A stretch of DNA of 64,000 nt from Pigmentiphaga kullae. Its GTDB lineage: Bacteria > Pseudomonadota > Gammaproteobacteria > Burkholderiales > Burkholderiaceae_B. Where the stretch lies: assembly GCF_004216695.1 (NCBI RefSeq), contig NZ_SGXC01000001.1, positions 1,736,001-1,800,000 of the forward strand, in the 5' to 3' direction. The notes beneath the pieces are model-generated. The model made no database searches, was not told the DNA's origin, and saw only the letters and a list, made by a program, of their open reading frames with translations. The translations under genes were made by a program, and so were the position numbers. Shown here piece by piece: positions 53,761-62,809 of the stretch. How positions within the stretch are numbered: position 1 is the stretch's first letter; every line of letters starts with the position of its first letter.

Positions 53761-53834
53761 CGGGCACGGCGGATCCGGCTCCGCCGGTCCGCCCGTGCCG
53801 CCCCCTGGGGGGCGCGCGTCAGCGCGTAGGGGGG
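53761..53834. repeat. Intergenic multi-hairpin repeat, copy C, inside the phoB-phoR operon
   Basis: It carries GGATCCGGCTCCGCCGG followed by CGCCCCCTGGGGGGCG and a CGCGTCAGCGCG hairpin, in the same order as copies A and B. It directly abuts the phoB stop and separates phoB from phoR. It may cause partial termination or processing between the two genes. Confidence 0.7.
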
Positions 53835-54533
53835 TTATTGGACTACAGGATGGGCGGTGAAGCGGTAGCCGCTGCCGCGCACGGTCTCGACGTGGCCGTC
53901 GTGCTTGCTGGGCTCGAGGGCCTTGCGCAGGCGCCGGATGTGCACGTCCACCGTGCGCTCCTCGACGAAGACGTGGTCGCCCCACACCTGGTCCAGCAGT
54001 TGCGAACGCGAGAACACGCGCTCGGGGTGGGTCATGAAGAAGTGCAGCAGGCGGAACTCGGTGGGGCCGATGTTCAGGGTCACGCCGTTGCCGTTGAGCC
54101 GGTGGGTGACCGGATCCAGCCGCAGCCCGGCGACGTCGATCAGGTCGTCGGTCAACTGGGGCGCGCGCCGCCGCAGGACGGCCTTGATGCGGGCCATCAG
54201 CTCCTTGGGCGAGAACGGTTTGGTGATGTAGTCATCGGCGCCGGCCTCCAGGCCGTCGACCTTGTCCTGCTCGGCGCCCTTGGCGGTGAGCATGATGATG
54301 GGAACGGCCTTGGTGCGCTCCTCGGTCCGCAGCTTGCGGGCCAGCGATACGCCCGAGGTGCCGGGCAGCATCCAATCGAGCAGGATCAGGTCGGGGAGTT
54401 CGGCCCGGATCAGGGTCTGGGCCTGTTCGGCGTCAGCCGCGCGCAGGACCTTGTGGCCCGCGAAGGACAGGTTGACCGAGACCAGCTCCTGGATGGCCGG
54501 TTCGTCTTCGACGACTAAAATGGTGCTGGACAT
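53835..54533 (-). CDS. phoB: Phosphate-regulon response regulator
   Basis: Protein of 232 residues. The receiver domain has the phosphorylation Asp in LILLDWMLPGTSGV and K in MLTAKG; the OmpR-type winged HTH has LLHFFMTHPERVFSRSQLLDQVWG, VHIRRLRKALEP and VRGSGYRF. The neighbouring kinase and a Pho-box promoter (54566-54598) support phoB over other OmpR-type regulators. Confidence 0.95.
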   Translation of the reverse strand: MSSTILVVEDEPAIQELVSVNLSFAGHKVLRAADAEQAQTLIRAELPDLILLDWMLPGTSGVSLARKLRTEERTKAVPIIMLTAKGAEQDKVDGLEAGADDYITKPFSPKELMARIKAVLRRRAPQLTDDLIDVAGLRLDPVTHRLNGNGVTLNIGPTEFRLLHFFMTHPERVFSRSQLLDQVWGDHVFVEERTVDVHIRRLRKALEPSKHDGHVETVRGSGYRFTAHPVVQ

Positions 54534-54565
54534 GGGTATGCCGGTTGGGTTGCTGAAGCATGTCC

Positions 54566-54598
54566 ATAGTATGGCGGTATTGTTTCAGGTATGTGACA
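54566..54598 (-). promoter_or_regulatory. Pho box and -10 of the phoBR promoter
   Basis: On the minus strand TGTCACA-TACC-TGAAACA (54598-54581) is a direct repeat with 11-bp period. It is followed after 9 nt by TACTAT (54571-54566) as -10, matching PhoB-activated promoters. It lies 33-65 nt upstream of the phoB start. Confidence 0.6.
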
Positions 54599-54676
54599 TG
54601 ATTCGGCCCCTGGGAAGGCCGCCGGGCGCGGCCGCGGCCCCCATCGGCTACCATGGAGTCCCTACGCGAGAACAAC

Positions 54677-55102
54677 ATGGCTGGCCTGGACAAGAATACC
54701 CCTCTTCCCACCAATATCGTCGTGCACCGGCAGTCCCGGACGCTGGAGGTCGCCTTCGACGACGGCAGCAGTTTCCGGCTGCCTTTCGAGCTGCTGCGCG
54801 TCTACAGCCCCTCGGCCGAGGTCCGCGGCCACGGGCCGGGCCAGGAGACCCTGCAGGTGGGCAAGCGCGACGTGGATCTCGTCTCGCTTGAACCGGTGGG
54901 CAACTACGCGGTCCAGCCCCGGTTTTCCGACGGGCATACGACCGGAATCTATTCGTGGGACATCCTGTATGCGCTGGGCCGCGACCAGGACCGCCTGTGG
55001 GCGGAGTATCTCGCCGCGCTGGAGGCGGCGGGGGCCTCGCGGGATCCCGAGCCCCAGGGCGGGATGGCAACAACCGAAGTACGCCGTGAAGGTAAGCAAT
55101 GA
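54677..55102 (+). CDS. DUF971-domain protein
   Basis: Protein of 141 residues. Its core ([20 protein letters not shown], then [21 protein letters not shown] and [23 protein letters not shown]) is the DUF971 (gamma-butyrobetaine hydroxylase-like N-terminal) domain. This domain has been linked to iron-sulfur or ubiquinone-related functions. It overlaps ubiE by 4 nt, supporting a common operon. Confidence 0.87.
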   Translation: MAGLDKNTPLPTNIVVHRQSRTLEVAFDDGSSFRLPFELLRVYSPSAEVRGHGPGQETLQVGKRDVDLVSLEPVGNYAVQPRFSDGHTTGIYSWDILYALGRDQDRLWAEYLAALEAAGASRDPEPQGGMATTEVRREGKQ

Positions 55103-55875
55103 GCGATAAGCAGCACCCCTCCGCGCCGGCCGGCGACACGCCGCCGGGCACGACCCATTTCGGCTTCCAGCAGGTGGCCGAGACCGACAAGGCGCGCAAG
55201 GTGGCCGAGGTCTTCCACTCGGTGGCCGCGCGCTACGACGTCATGAACGACCTGATGTCCGGCGGCATGCACCGGGCCTGGAAGGTTTTCACCGTGGCCC
55301 GCGCCGGCGTGCGGCCGGGCATGAAGGTGCTGGACATCGCGGGCGGCACCGGCGACCTGGCCAAGGCATTCGCCCGGCGCGCCGGCCCCACCGGCGAGGT
55401 CTGGCTGACCGACATCAACGATTCCATGCTGCGCGTGGGGCGGGACCGGATGCTGGATGCGGGGCTGATGCTGCCCACCGCCGTCTGCGACGCCGAGAAG
55501 CTGCCCTTCCCGGACGGCTATTTCGACCGGGTCTCGGTGGCGTTCGGGCTGCGCAACATGACCCACAAGGATCGGGCGCTGGCCGAGATGGCACGGGTGC
55601 TGCGCCCCGGCGGCAAGCTGCTGGTGCTGGAGTTCTCCCGGGTCGCCAGGCCGCTGCGGGCGGCCTACGACTGGTATTCGTTCAATATCCTGCCCTGGCT
55701 GGGGCGCAAGGTGGCCCAGGACGAGGCCAGCTACCGTTACCTGGCCGAATCCATCCGCATGCACCCGGACCAGGACACCCTGGCCGGGATGCTGGAACAG
55801 GCGGGCCTGGCGCGTGTCCAATATTTCAACCTGACCGCCGGGGTGGTCGCCCTGCACGAGGGCGTGCGGCTGTAG
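55099..55875 (+). CDS. ubiE: Ubiquinone/menaquinone biosynthesis C-methyltransferase
   Basis: Protein of 258 residues. SAM motif [16 protein letters not shown], ending [10 protein letters not shown], with the UbiE signatures [17 protein letters not shown] and [28 protein letters not shown]. It methylates the benzoquinol ring at C2. It starts within the DUF971 stop. Confidence 0.95.
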   Translation: MSDKQHPSAPAGDTPPGTTHFGFQQVAETDKARKVAEVFHSVAARYDVMNDLMSGGMHRAWKVFTVARAGVRPGMKVLDIAGGTGDLAKAFARRAGPTGEVWLTDINDSMLRVGRDRMLDAGLMLPTAVCDAEKLPFPDGYFDRVSVAFGLRNMTHKDRALAEMARVLRPGGKLLVLEFSRVARPLRAAYDWYSFNILPWLGRKVAQDEASYRYLAESIRMHPDQDTLAGMLEQAGLARVQYFNLTAGVVALHEGVRL

Positions 55876-56110
55876 CTTCCCTTGTTGCAAATTCCTTCGC
55901 GAATCGGGGGCGTTCCGACTGGCGATTTGCGCCGTAGTCCGTTAAATTTCAGCTTATTGTCAGGAAAGGCTGCTACGACCGCCCGTCTGCGGGGACGTCG
56001 CGGCGCCGGGCATCCCCACCTGGCAGCAATGGCGCCCACGCTGCCCGGCAGACCCGGCATCGGGACCGGCAGGACGGCGCCACGACATTGATTACAGGAG
56101 AATCCACACA

Positions 56111-57091
56111 ATGTCCCGACGATTTTTTTCCAGGTTCATCCCGGCTCTGGTCATCGCCGTCTCCACGGTGGCGATGCTGGGTGTCTCGCATGACGCCCTG
56201 GCCAAGCGCCTGGGCGGGGGCGGCAGCATGGGCCGCCAGTCCAGCAACGTGACGCAGCGGCAGGCCACGCCGCCGGCGCGTACGCCCCAGCAGAACCAGC
56301 AGGCCGCGCCGTCGGCGGCGCCTGCCGCCGCGGGGGCCGCTGCGGGCGCCACCGCCGCGCGCAGCGGCATGTCGCGCTGGCTGGGTCCCATCGCCGGCAT
56401 CGCCGCCGGCCTGGGCCTGGCGGCCCTGCTGTCGCATCTGGGCCTGGGCGCGGCCGCGGCCGAGTTCATCGGCAGCCTGCTGCTCATCGCGCTGGCCGTC
56501 TTCGCCGTGCTGTTCATCGTTCGCCGGCTGCGCGGCGTCGGCCAGCAGCCGGCGCTCCAAAGCGCGGGCAACAGCCGCTTCCAGCAGCGCAACGAGCCGC
56601 CCGCCACCATGGCGCGCGAATCGGTGGCGCCCGCGGCCGCCGCGCCGTCGGCCGCTCCTGCCGCTTCCGTCGCCGCCGCGGGTCCTGCCCCCACCGGCGA
56701 GTGGGGCATTCCCAGCGATTTCGACACCGCGAACTTCCTCAGCCACGCGAAGAACTACTTCGTGCAGCTGCAAGGCGTCTGGGACCGCGGCGACGTGAAC
56801 GAACTGCGCGACCTGGTCACCGACGACCTGCTGGCCGAACTCAGCCAGCAGATCGGCCAGCGCCAGGGCCAGAACGTGACCGAGGTGGTGCTGCTGAACG
56901 CGGAACTGCTCGGCATCGAGACCGTCTCCGACGGCCATCTGGCCAGCGTCCGCTTCTCCGGCATGCTGCGCGAGGCCCCTGGCACCGAGGCGTTCCGCTT
57001 CGAGGAAGTCTGGAACCTGTTCAAGCCCAACGACGGTGGCTGGCTGCTGGCCGGCGTGCAGCAGATCCCGGTGCAGGAACACAACCGGTAA
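56111..57091 (+). CDS. Tim44-domain protein with signal peptide
   Basis: Protein of 326 residues. Signal peptide about 1-31 (ending HDALA/K), a Gln/Ala/Pro-rich linker, two membrane segments (near 98-120 and 125-140), then a Tim44-like domain (FLSHAKNYFVQLQGVWDRGD onward). The bacterial Tim44-like family is periplasmic or membrane-associated, of unclear role. It lies between ubiE and ubiJ, as commonly found in this group. Confidence 0.88.
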   Translation: MSRRFFSRFIPALVIAVSTVAMLGVSHDALAKRLGGGGSMGRQSSNVTQRQATPPARTPQQNQQAAPSAAPAAAGAAAGATAARSGMSRWLGPIAGIAAGLGLAALLSHLGLGAAAAEFIGSLLLIALAVFAVLFIVRRLRGVGQQPALQSAGNSRFQQRNEPPATMARESVAPAAAAPSAAPAASVAAAGPAPTGEWGIPSDFDTANFLSHAKNYFVQLQGVWDRGDVNELRDLVTDDLLAELSQQIGQRQGQNVTEVVLLNAELLGIETVSDGHLASVRFSGMLREAPGTEAFRFEEVWNLFKPNDGGWLLAGVQQIPVQEHNR

Positions 57092-57115
57092 ACTTGCGGG
57101 GTCGAACCCCGTGGA

Positions 57116-57146
57116 ACGCCCGTCCTCGGACGGGCGTTTTTGTTTT
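57116..57146 (+). terminator. Rho-independent terminator after the Tim44-domain gene
   Basis: Arms ACGCCCGTCC and GGACGGGCGT (10-bp perfect) around a 2-nt loop are followed by a T-rich run (TTTTGTTTTT). It begins 25 nt after the stop at 57091. Confidence 0.8.
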
Positions 57147-57203
57147 TCATTGGTAGGCCGGATCGCCGGTCGGTTCTCCCTACTGGTTTCCGCCTTGCAT
57201 CCT

Positions 57204-57833
57204 ATGCCCGTGTCCCTGCCGTACTCTTCCGCCGCCGCCATCCGGGCGATCGACACGCTGCTGCTGCGCGAGCCCTGGGCCCGCGAGCGGCTGCGCCCGC
57301 ATGCCGGCAAGACGGCCTGCCTGGCCGCCGGTTCCCTGCGTGTGGTGCTGACGGTCACTCCGCAGGGCCTGGTCGAGGCCGCGGCGGCCGAGGCCGTGCC
57401 CGACGTGACGCTGACCGTGGACGGCGGCAGGCTGCCGGAACTGTTGTCGGGCGATGCCGCCCGCCGGATGGGGGCGGTGCGCATCGAGGGCGATGCGGCG
57501 CTGGCCCACGTGCTGGGAGACCTGGCGCGGGACCTGCGCTGGGACGTGGAAGAGGACCTGGCCGGGATCGTCGGCGACATACCCGCCGCCCGCCTGGTCC
57601 GTACGGCGCGCGGCGTGGCGGACGGGCTGCGCGCCGGCGCCTGGCGGCTGGCCGAGAACGTGGCGGAGTACCTGACCGAGGAAAGCGGGGCGGTGGCGTC
57701 CTCGCACGCGCTGCAAGCCTGGGGAGGCGAGGTGCGGCGCCTGCGCGACGACGCCGAGCGCGCGGGCAAGCGGGTCGAGCACCTGCGGGCGCGGCTGGCC
57801 CGGCTCGAAACCCGCCCGGGCGCGGAGGGCTAG
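57204..57833 (+). CDS. ubiJ: UbiJ-like ubiquinone biosynthesis accessory factor (SCP2 domain)
   Basis: Protein of 209 residues. The N-terminal SCP2-like domain is visible from SLRVVLTVTPQGLVEAA to VRIEGDAALAHVLGDLARDL; the C-terminus is a coiled-coil (VRRLRDDAERAGKRVEHLRARLARLE), as in UbiJ. It organises the soluble Ubi complex with UbiK. It precedes ubiB by 3 nt, which strengthens the assignment. Confidence 0.88.
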   Translation: MPVSLPYSSAAAIRAIDTLLLREPWARERLRPHAGKTACLAAGSLRVVLTVTPQGLVEAAAAEAVPDVTLTVDGGRLPELLSGDAARRMGAVRIEGDAALAHVLGDLARDLRWDVEEDLAGIVGDIPAARLVRTARGVADGLRAGAWRLAENVAEYLTEESGAVASSHALQAWGGEVRRLRDDAERAGKRVEHLRARLARLETRPGAEG

Positions 57834-57836
57834 GCC

Positions 57837-59390
57837 ATGTTCACCTTCCTGCGCCTGATCCGCATCATGTTCGTCAGTTTCCGCTATGGCCTGGACGAAC
57901 TCGTGATCTCCGGCATCCGGCATCCATGGACCGAGCGCCTGCTGGTCGTGATGCGGCTGGGCCGCAAGCTGCACGCGCCGCGCGGCGAGCGGCTGCGCCT
58001 GGCGCTGGAGACGCTCGGCCCCATCTTCGTCAAGTTCGGCCAGGTGCTGTCGACGCGGCGCGACCTGATCCCCGCGGACATCGCCGACGAACTGGCGCGC
58101 CTGCAGGACCGCGTGCCGCCGTTTCCGTCCGAGGTGGCGATCGCCAGCATCCGCAAGGAACTGGGCCGGCACCCGGACGAACTGTTCGCCAGCTTCGAGC
58201 GCGAGCCGGTGGCCTCGGCCTCGATCGCGCAGGTGCATTTCGCGGTGCTCAAGGACGGCCGCGACGTGGCGGTGAAGGTGCTGCGGCCCAACATGGCGCC
58301 GGTCATCGACAAGGACCTGCGGCTGCTGCGGGCGGCGGCCACGCTGATCGAGAAGATCTCGGCCGATGGGCGGCGCCTGAAGCCGCGCGAGGTGGTGGCC
58401 GAGTTCGACAAATACCTGCACGACGAACTCGACTTGCTGCGCGAGGCGGCCAACTGCAGTCAGCTGCGCCGCAATTTCGCCCCCGGCGGGCCCCGCGGCG
58501 ACCTGCTGATCGTGCCGGAAGTGATGTGGGACTATTGCTCGTCGTCCATCTTCACGATGGAGCGCATGCGCGGCATCCCCGTCAATCACGCCGCGCGGCT
58601 GGTCGAGGCGGGGGTGGACCTGAAGAAGCTGGCGCGGGATGGCGTGGAGATCTGTTTCACCCAGATGTTCGCGGACGGCTTCTTCCACGCCGACATGCAT
58701 CCGGGCAACATCTACGTGTCGGACGATCCGCGCACGCTGGGCCGCTACATCGCGCTCGATTTCGGCATCGTCGGCTCGCTGTCCGAGTTCGACAAGAACT
58801 ATCTGGCGCAGAACTTCCTGGCCTTCTTCCGGCGCGACTACCGTCAGGTCGCACGCCTGCACATCGAGTCCGGCTGGGTGCCGCCCGGCACACGCGAGGA
58901 AGAACTGGAAGGGGCGATCCGGGCCTGCTGCGAGCCCTATTTCGACCGGCCCCTGGCCGAGATCTCGCTGGGGCAGGTGCTGCTGCGCCTGTTCCAGACC
59001 TCGCGCCGCTTCAACGTCGAGATCCAGCCGCAACTGGTGCTGCTGCAGAAGACGCTGCTCAACGTCGAAGGGCTGGGGCGCGAGCTGGACCCCTCGCTGG
59101 ACTTGTGGAAGACGGCCAAGCCCTACCTGGAGCGCTGGATGAACGAGCGCGTCGGCTGGGCGGCGCTGCGCAACAACCTGCGGCGCGAATCGCAGCAGTG
59201 GGCGCAGATGCTGCCCGAGCTGCCGCGCCTGGTGCATCATCAGCTGGCCCGTCCGGACCGTTCGGCCGATACCCTGGCCGAGCTGCAGCGCCTGCGGGCC
59301 GCCCAGCAGCAGACCAATCGCCTGATGGCCGTGATCGCCGGCGTGCTGGCGGTGGGCGTGGCCGTGGCCCTGTGGGCGGTCGCTCGCTAG
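57837..59390 (+). CDS. ubiB: Ubiquinone biosynthesis atypical kinase/ATPase
   Basis: Protein of 517 residues. It has the ADCK/UbiB signatures [20 protein letters not shown] (KxGQ), [26 protein letters not shown] and [10 protein letters not shown], with C-terminal membrane segment ([21 protein letters not shown]). It supports several steps of aerobic ubiquinone synthesis. It follows ubiJ directly. Confidence 0.95.
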   Translation: MFTFLRLIRIMFVSFRYGLDELVISGIRHPWTERLLVVMRLGRKLHAPRGERLRLALETLGPIFVKFGQVLSTRRDLIPADIADELARLQDRVPPFPSEVAIASIRKELGRHPDELFASFEREPVASASIAQVHFAVLKDGRDVAVKVLRPNMAPVIDKDLRLLRAAATLIEKISADGRRLKPREVVAEFDKYLHDELDLLREAANCSQLRRNFAPGGPRGDLLIVPEVMWDYCSSSIFTMERMRGIPVNHAARLVEAGVDLKKLARDGVEICFTQMFADGFFHADMHPGNIYVSDDPRTLGRYIALDFGIVGSLSEFDKNYLAQNFLAFFRRDYRQVARLHIESGWVPPGTREEELEGAIRACCEPYFDRPLAEISLGQVLLRLFQTSRRFNVEIQPQLVLLQKTLLNVEGLGRELDPSLDLWKTAKPYLERWMNERVGWAALRNNLRRESQQWAQMLPELPRLVHHQLARPDRSADTLAELQRLRAAQQQTNRLMAVIAGVLAVGVAVALWAVAR

Positions 59391-59475
59391 CCTTGTTCCT
59401 GGCTACGGATTTTCCGAAGGCTGGATCCGCGCAATCCGCATTTCCAGCCGGCGCGGCCTGCGGCAGCATGGCGCC

Positions 59476-60234
59476 ATGGACTCCCTGCTCTCGATGTATT
59501 CCGCGGCCAGCTGGCCCCTGATCCTTCTCATTCTCGGCACCTTCTTCGTGGCCGGCGCCGTGAAGGGCGTCATCGGCCTGGGGCTGCCCACCGTCGCCAT
59601 GGGGCTGCTGGGCCTGGCCATGGCTCCGGCGCAGGCCGCGGCGCTGCTGGTGGTGCCATCCATGGTGACCAACGTCTGGCAACTGGCCGCCGGCGGGCGC
59701 TTCGTGCACTTGGCCAGGCGGCTGTGGCCGCTGCTGGCCGGCGTGGTGGCCGGCACCTGGCTGACGGCGGCGCTGGCCGGCACGGGGTCGCAGCCCTGGG
59801 CGGTCCGGGCGCTGGGCGTGGCGTTGGTGCTGTACGCGGCCTTCGGCCTGATGGCCTTCCAACTGCGCGTGCCGCCCGGCGCCGAGCGCTGGCTGGGCGC
59901 GCTGTCCGGCCTGGCGACCGGCGCGGTCACCGCCGCCACGGGCGTGTTCGTGATTCCCGCCGTGCCCTACCTGCAGGCGCTGGGCCTGGCCAGGGACGAA
60001 CTGGTGCAGGCGCTGGGCATGGCCTTCACCGTCTCGACGCTGGCGCTGGCCCTGGCGCTGGCGCGCGGCGGTGCCCTGGGCTACCAGCAGATGGCGGCCT
60101 CCCTGGTGGCCCTGGTGCCGGCCATGGCGGGCATGTGGGCGGGCCAGGTTCTGCGCCACCGCATCAGCCCCGCGGCGTTCCGCCGGGGGTTCTTCACGGG
60201 GCTCGGCCTGCTGGGCCTGTATCTGTGCTTCTGA
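59476..60234 (+). CDS. TSUP (TauE/SafE) family membrane transporter
   Basis: Protein of 252 residues, with seven to eight membrane segments. GAVKGVIGLGLPTVAMGLLG and GLATGAVTAATGVFVIPAVPYLQ are the paired TSUP motifs. The substrate is unknown. It lies alone between ubiB and the symporter. Confidence 0.88.
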   Translation: MDSLLSMYSAASWPLILLILGTFFVAGAVKGVIGLGLPTVAMGLLGLAMAPAQAAALLVVPSMVTNVWQLAAGGRFVHLARRLWPLLAGVVAGTWLTAALAGTGSQPWAVRALGVALVLYAAFGLMAFQLRVPPGAERWLGALSGLATGAVTAATGVFVIPAVPYLQALGLARDELVQALGMAFTVSTLALALALARGGALGYQQMAASLVALVPAMAGMWAGQVLRHRISPAAFRRGFFTGLGLLGLYLCF

Positions 60235-60353
60235 CCCGCCGCCGCACCCATCCCCGCACACCGATACGCCAGTCCTGACGGGCCTGGAAAGCCCCGGCCC
60301 GCTGTGCGATACTCGCGCGGTTTTGGCTTTTTTTCCCGGGTGGGCTCGGCATC

Positions 60354-61787
60354 ATGGTGTTCTGGTTCGTCTTGCTCTACCTGCTGGTTTCCATCTGCAT
60401 CGGCGTGGTCGCCGCCCGCCGGGTGTCGAACTCCACCGACTATGCGGTGGCCGGCAGGTCGCTACCCCTGTTCATCGTGGTCGCCACGACCTTCGCCACC
60501 TGGTTCGGCTCCGAGGCGGTGCTGGGCGTGTCGGCCGTGTTCGTGCGGGAAGGGCTGGGCGGCGTGGTCGAGGACCCGTTCGGCGCGTCGATGTGCCTGG
60601 TGCTGGTGGGCGTGTTCTTCGCCGCGCGGCTCTACCGGCACAACCTGCTGACGCTGGGCGACTACTACCGCGAACGCTACGGCCCCATCGTCGAGGTGCT
60701 GATGAGCCTGGCGATCATCATCTCGTACCTGGGATGGGTGGCCGCGCAGGTCAAGGCCCTGGGGCTGGTGTTCCACATGCTGGACCCGGGCGTGTTCTCG
60801 CAGACCAGCGGCATGATCATCGGCACGCTGATCGTGATGACCTACACGCTGTTCGGCGGCATGTGGTCGGTCGCGCTGACCGATTTCTTCCAGATGATCG
60901 TGATCGTGGCCGGGCTCTTCACCATCGCCTATTTCGCCACCGACCTGGCCGGCGGCGTGGGCGTGGTCGTGCACGAGGCGACCAGCCGCGACCTGCTCAA
61001 TTTCCTGCCGCCGGCCACGGCGCACGACGTGCTGTTCTTTTTCGCGGCGCTGGTCACGATGATGCTGGGTTCCATTCCCCAGCAGGACGTCTACCAGCGC
61101 GTGATGTCGTCCAAGGACGTGAAGACGGCCCGGCGCGGCCCCGTCATCGGCGGGCTGCTCTACCTGATGTTCGCCTGCATCCCCATGTACATCGGCGTGG
61201 CCGCCTTCAGCGTGATGCCGGACACGGTCGGGACGCTGCTGCAGGAGGATCCCCAGAAGATCCTGCCCACCTTCATCCTCGAGCGCATGCCCACGCTGGC
61301 GCAGGTGTTCTTCTTCGGCGCGCTGCTGTCGGCCATCATGTCGACCGCCTCGGCCACGCTGCTGGCGCCTTCCACCACCTTCGCCGAGAACATCCTGCGC
61401 CATTTCCTGCCGGGCATGTCCGACAAGCATTTCTTGCGCGCGATGCGCGTGTCCGTGGTGCTGTTCGGACTGTGCGTGCTGGCTTTCGCGCTGAATACGT
61501 CCGACAGCATCTACGAGATGGTGGCGGGCGCCTATACCGTGACGCTGGTGGGGGCTTTCGTGCCGCTGCTGATGGGCCTGTACTGGCGGCGCGCGACCAC
61601 GCAGGGCGCGCTGCTGTCGTCGGTGATGGGGGTGGCCGCCTGGCTGCTGGTCAGGGCTTTTGCCGCGGAAGATTTTCCGCCACAATTGGCGGGACTGCTG
61701 GCGGGATTCGTCGGCATCTGGGCCGGCAGCCTGCTTCCCCAAGTGGTGCGGGCGCGCCAGCGGCCCGCGCTGCATCCGGTCCTGTAA
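60354..61787 (+). CDS. Sodium:solute symporter (SSS) family protein
   Basis: Protein of 477 residues with 12-13 membrane segments. It begins WFVLLYLLVSICIGVVAARR; FVVATTFATWFGSEAVLG-type residues in TM2 and GSIPQQDVYQRVMSSKDVKTA are SSS hallmarks. Substrate candidates are proline, pantothenate or carboxylates; none can be chosen. Confidence 0.9.
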   Translation: MVFWFVLLYLLVSICIGVVAARRVSNSTDYAVAGRSLPLFIVVATTFATWFGSEAVLGVSAVFVREGLGGVVEDPFGASMCLVLVGVFFAARLYRHNLLTLGDYYRERYGPIVEVLMSLAIIISYLGWVAAQVKALGLVFHMLDPGVFSQTSGMIIGTLIVMTYTLFGGMWSVALTDFFQMIVIVAGLFTIAYFATDLAGGVGVVVHEATSRDLLNFLPPATAHDVLFFFAALVTMMLGSIPQQDVYQRVMSSKDVKTARRGPVIGGLLYLMFACIPMYIGVAAFSVMPDTVGTLLQEDPQKILPTFILERMPTLAQVFFFGALLSAIMSTASATLLAPSTTFAENILRHFLPGMSDKHFLRAMRVSVVLFGLCVLAFALNTSDSIYEMVAGAYTVTLVGAFVPLLMGLYWRRATTQGALLSSVMGVAAWLLVRAFAAEDFPPQLAGLLAGFVGIWAGSLLPQVVRARQRPALHPVL

Positions 61788-61932
61788 ATTCTGTTACAGG
61801 CGCGTCCCGCGCCATGCCCGGCCGGATCTGGAAGGAATGTGTCATGCGGGGGTAAGACTCCCGCTATATCGTTCGCCGACCTTCCGGCGACTTGGAATGC
61901 TCAAGCTGCCGGCTTCCATACAAGGGCTCATC

Positions 61933-62772
61933 ATGCTGTACCCGGAACTATTCAAATCCCTGGAGTCCGTGCGCTGGGACATGGGAAAGGACGTGCCGTG
62001 GGACCAGTTCGACGCCAGTTTGCTGACCGACGAGCAGGCGCACACGATCAAGATGAACGCGATCACCGAGTGGTCGGCGCTGCCGGCCACCGAGATGTTC
62101 CTGCGGGACAACCGCGAGGACAGCGATTTCAGCGCGTTCATGTCGATCTGGTTCTATGAAGAGCAGAAGCACTCGCTGGTGCTGCAGGAATACCTGAAGC
62201 GCTTCCGCCCCGACATGCTGCCGACCGAGGACGAGCTGCACCACGTGCGCTTCGAGTTCGACGCCGCGCCTGCGCTCGAGACCCTGACGCTGCACTTCTG
62301 CGGCGAGATCCGGCTCAACCATTGGTATCGCCGTGCCGCGCAATGGCACAGCGAGCCGGTCATCAAGGCCATCTACAAGCTCATCGCGCAGGACGAGGCT
62401 CGCCACGCCGGGGCCTACCTGCGCTACATGAGGCGGGCGCTGACTGAACGAGGCAAGGAACTGGCCGACCAGGCGCGCGCCGCCTTCGCCAAGATAGGCG
62501 TGCTGATGGCATCGGCCAAGCGCACCTCGCAGGCGCTGCACCCGACCAACCTGCACGTCAACAAAAGCCTGTTCCCCAACGACACCGTGCAGTCCCGGCT
62601 GCCCGAGCCGGGCTGGCTCGACCGCTGGCTGGACGACCAGATCCAGTTCGACCGGGAGTGGGAAGGCAAGGTGGCCGATCGCATTCTGCATACCATGTCG
62701 ACCCTGCTCGGCCGCAGCTTCGCGACCGTGCAGGATCTGAACCGCTACCGCAAGGAACTGGCCGCGGGCTGA
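61933..62772 (+). CDS. Ferritin-like diiron protein of unknown function
   Basis: Protein of about 279 residues. Two ExxH units are visible: E-rich EWSALPATEMF then YEEQKHS, and CGEIRLNHW then QDEARHA. This is the four-helix diiron carboxylate pattern of acyl-ACP desaturase/AurF-like proteins. ATG 61933 has AAGGG upstream; ATG 61897 is an alternative (12 residues more). The function is unknown; it is convergent with the protease gene. Confidence 0.8.
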   Translation: MLYPELFKSLESVRWDMGKDVPWDQFDASLLTDEQAHTIKMNAITEWSALPATEMFLRDNREDSDFSAFMSIWFYEEQKHSLVLQEYLKRFRPDMLPTEDELHHVRFEFDAAPALETLTLHFCGEIRLNHWYRRAAQWHSEPVIKAIYKLIAQDEARHAGAYLRYMRRALTERGKELADQARAAFAKIGVLMASAKRTSQALHPTNLHVNKSLFPNDTVQSRLPEPGWLDRWLDDQIQFDREWEGKVADRILHTMSTLLGRSFATVQDLNRYRKELAAG

Positions 62773-62809
62773 GCGGCGGCCAACCCTGGCGCGATCCCGG
62801 GCCGGGGGA

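Noticed and set aside
57140-59521. A 793-codon plus-strand frame across ubiJ and ubiB
   Set aside because: Alternative-frame shadow of two well-supported genes.
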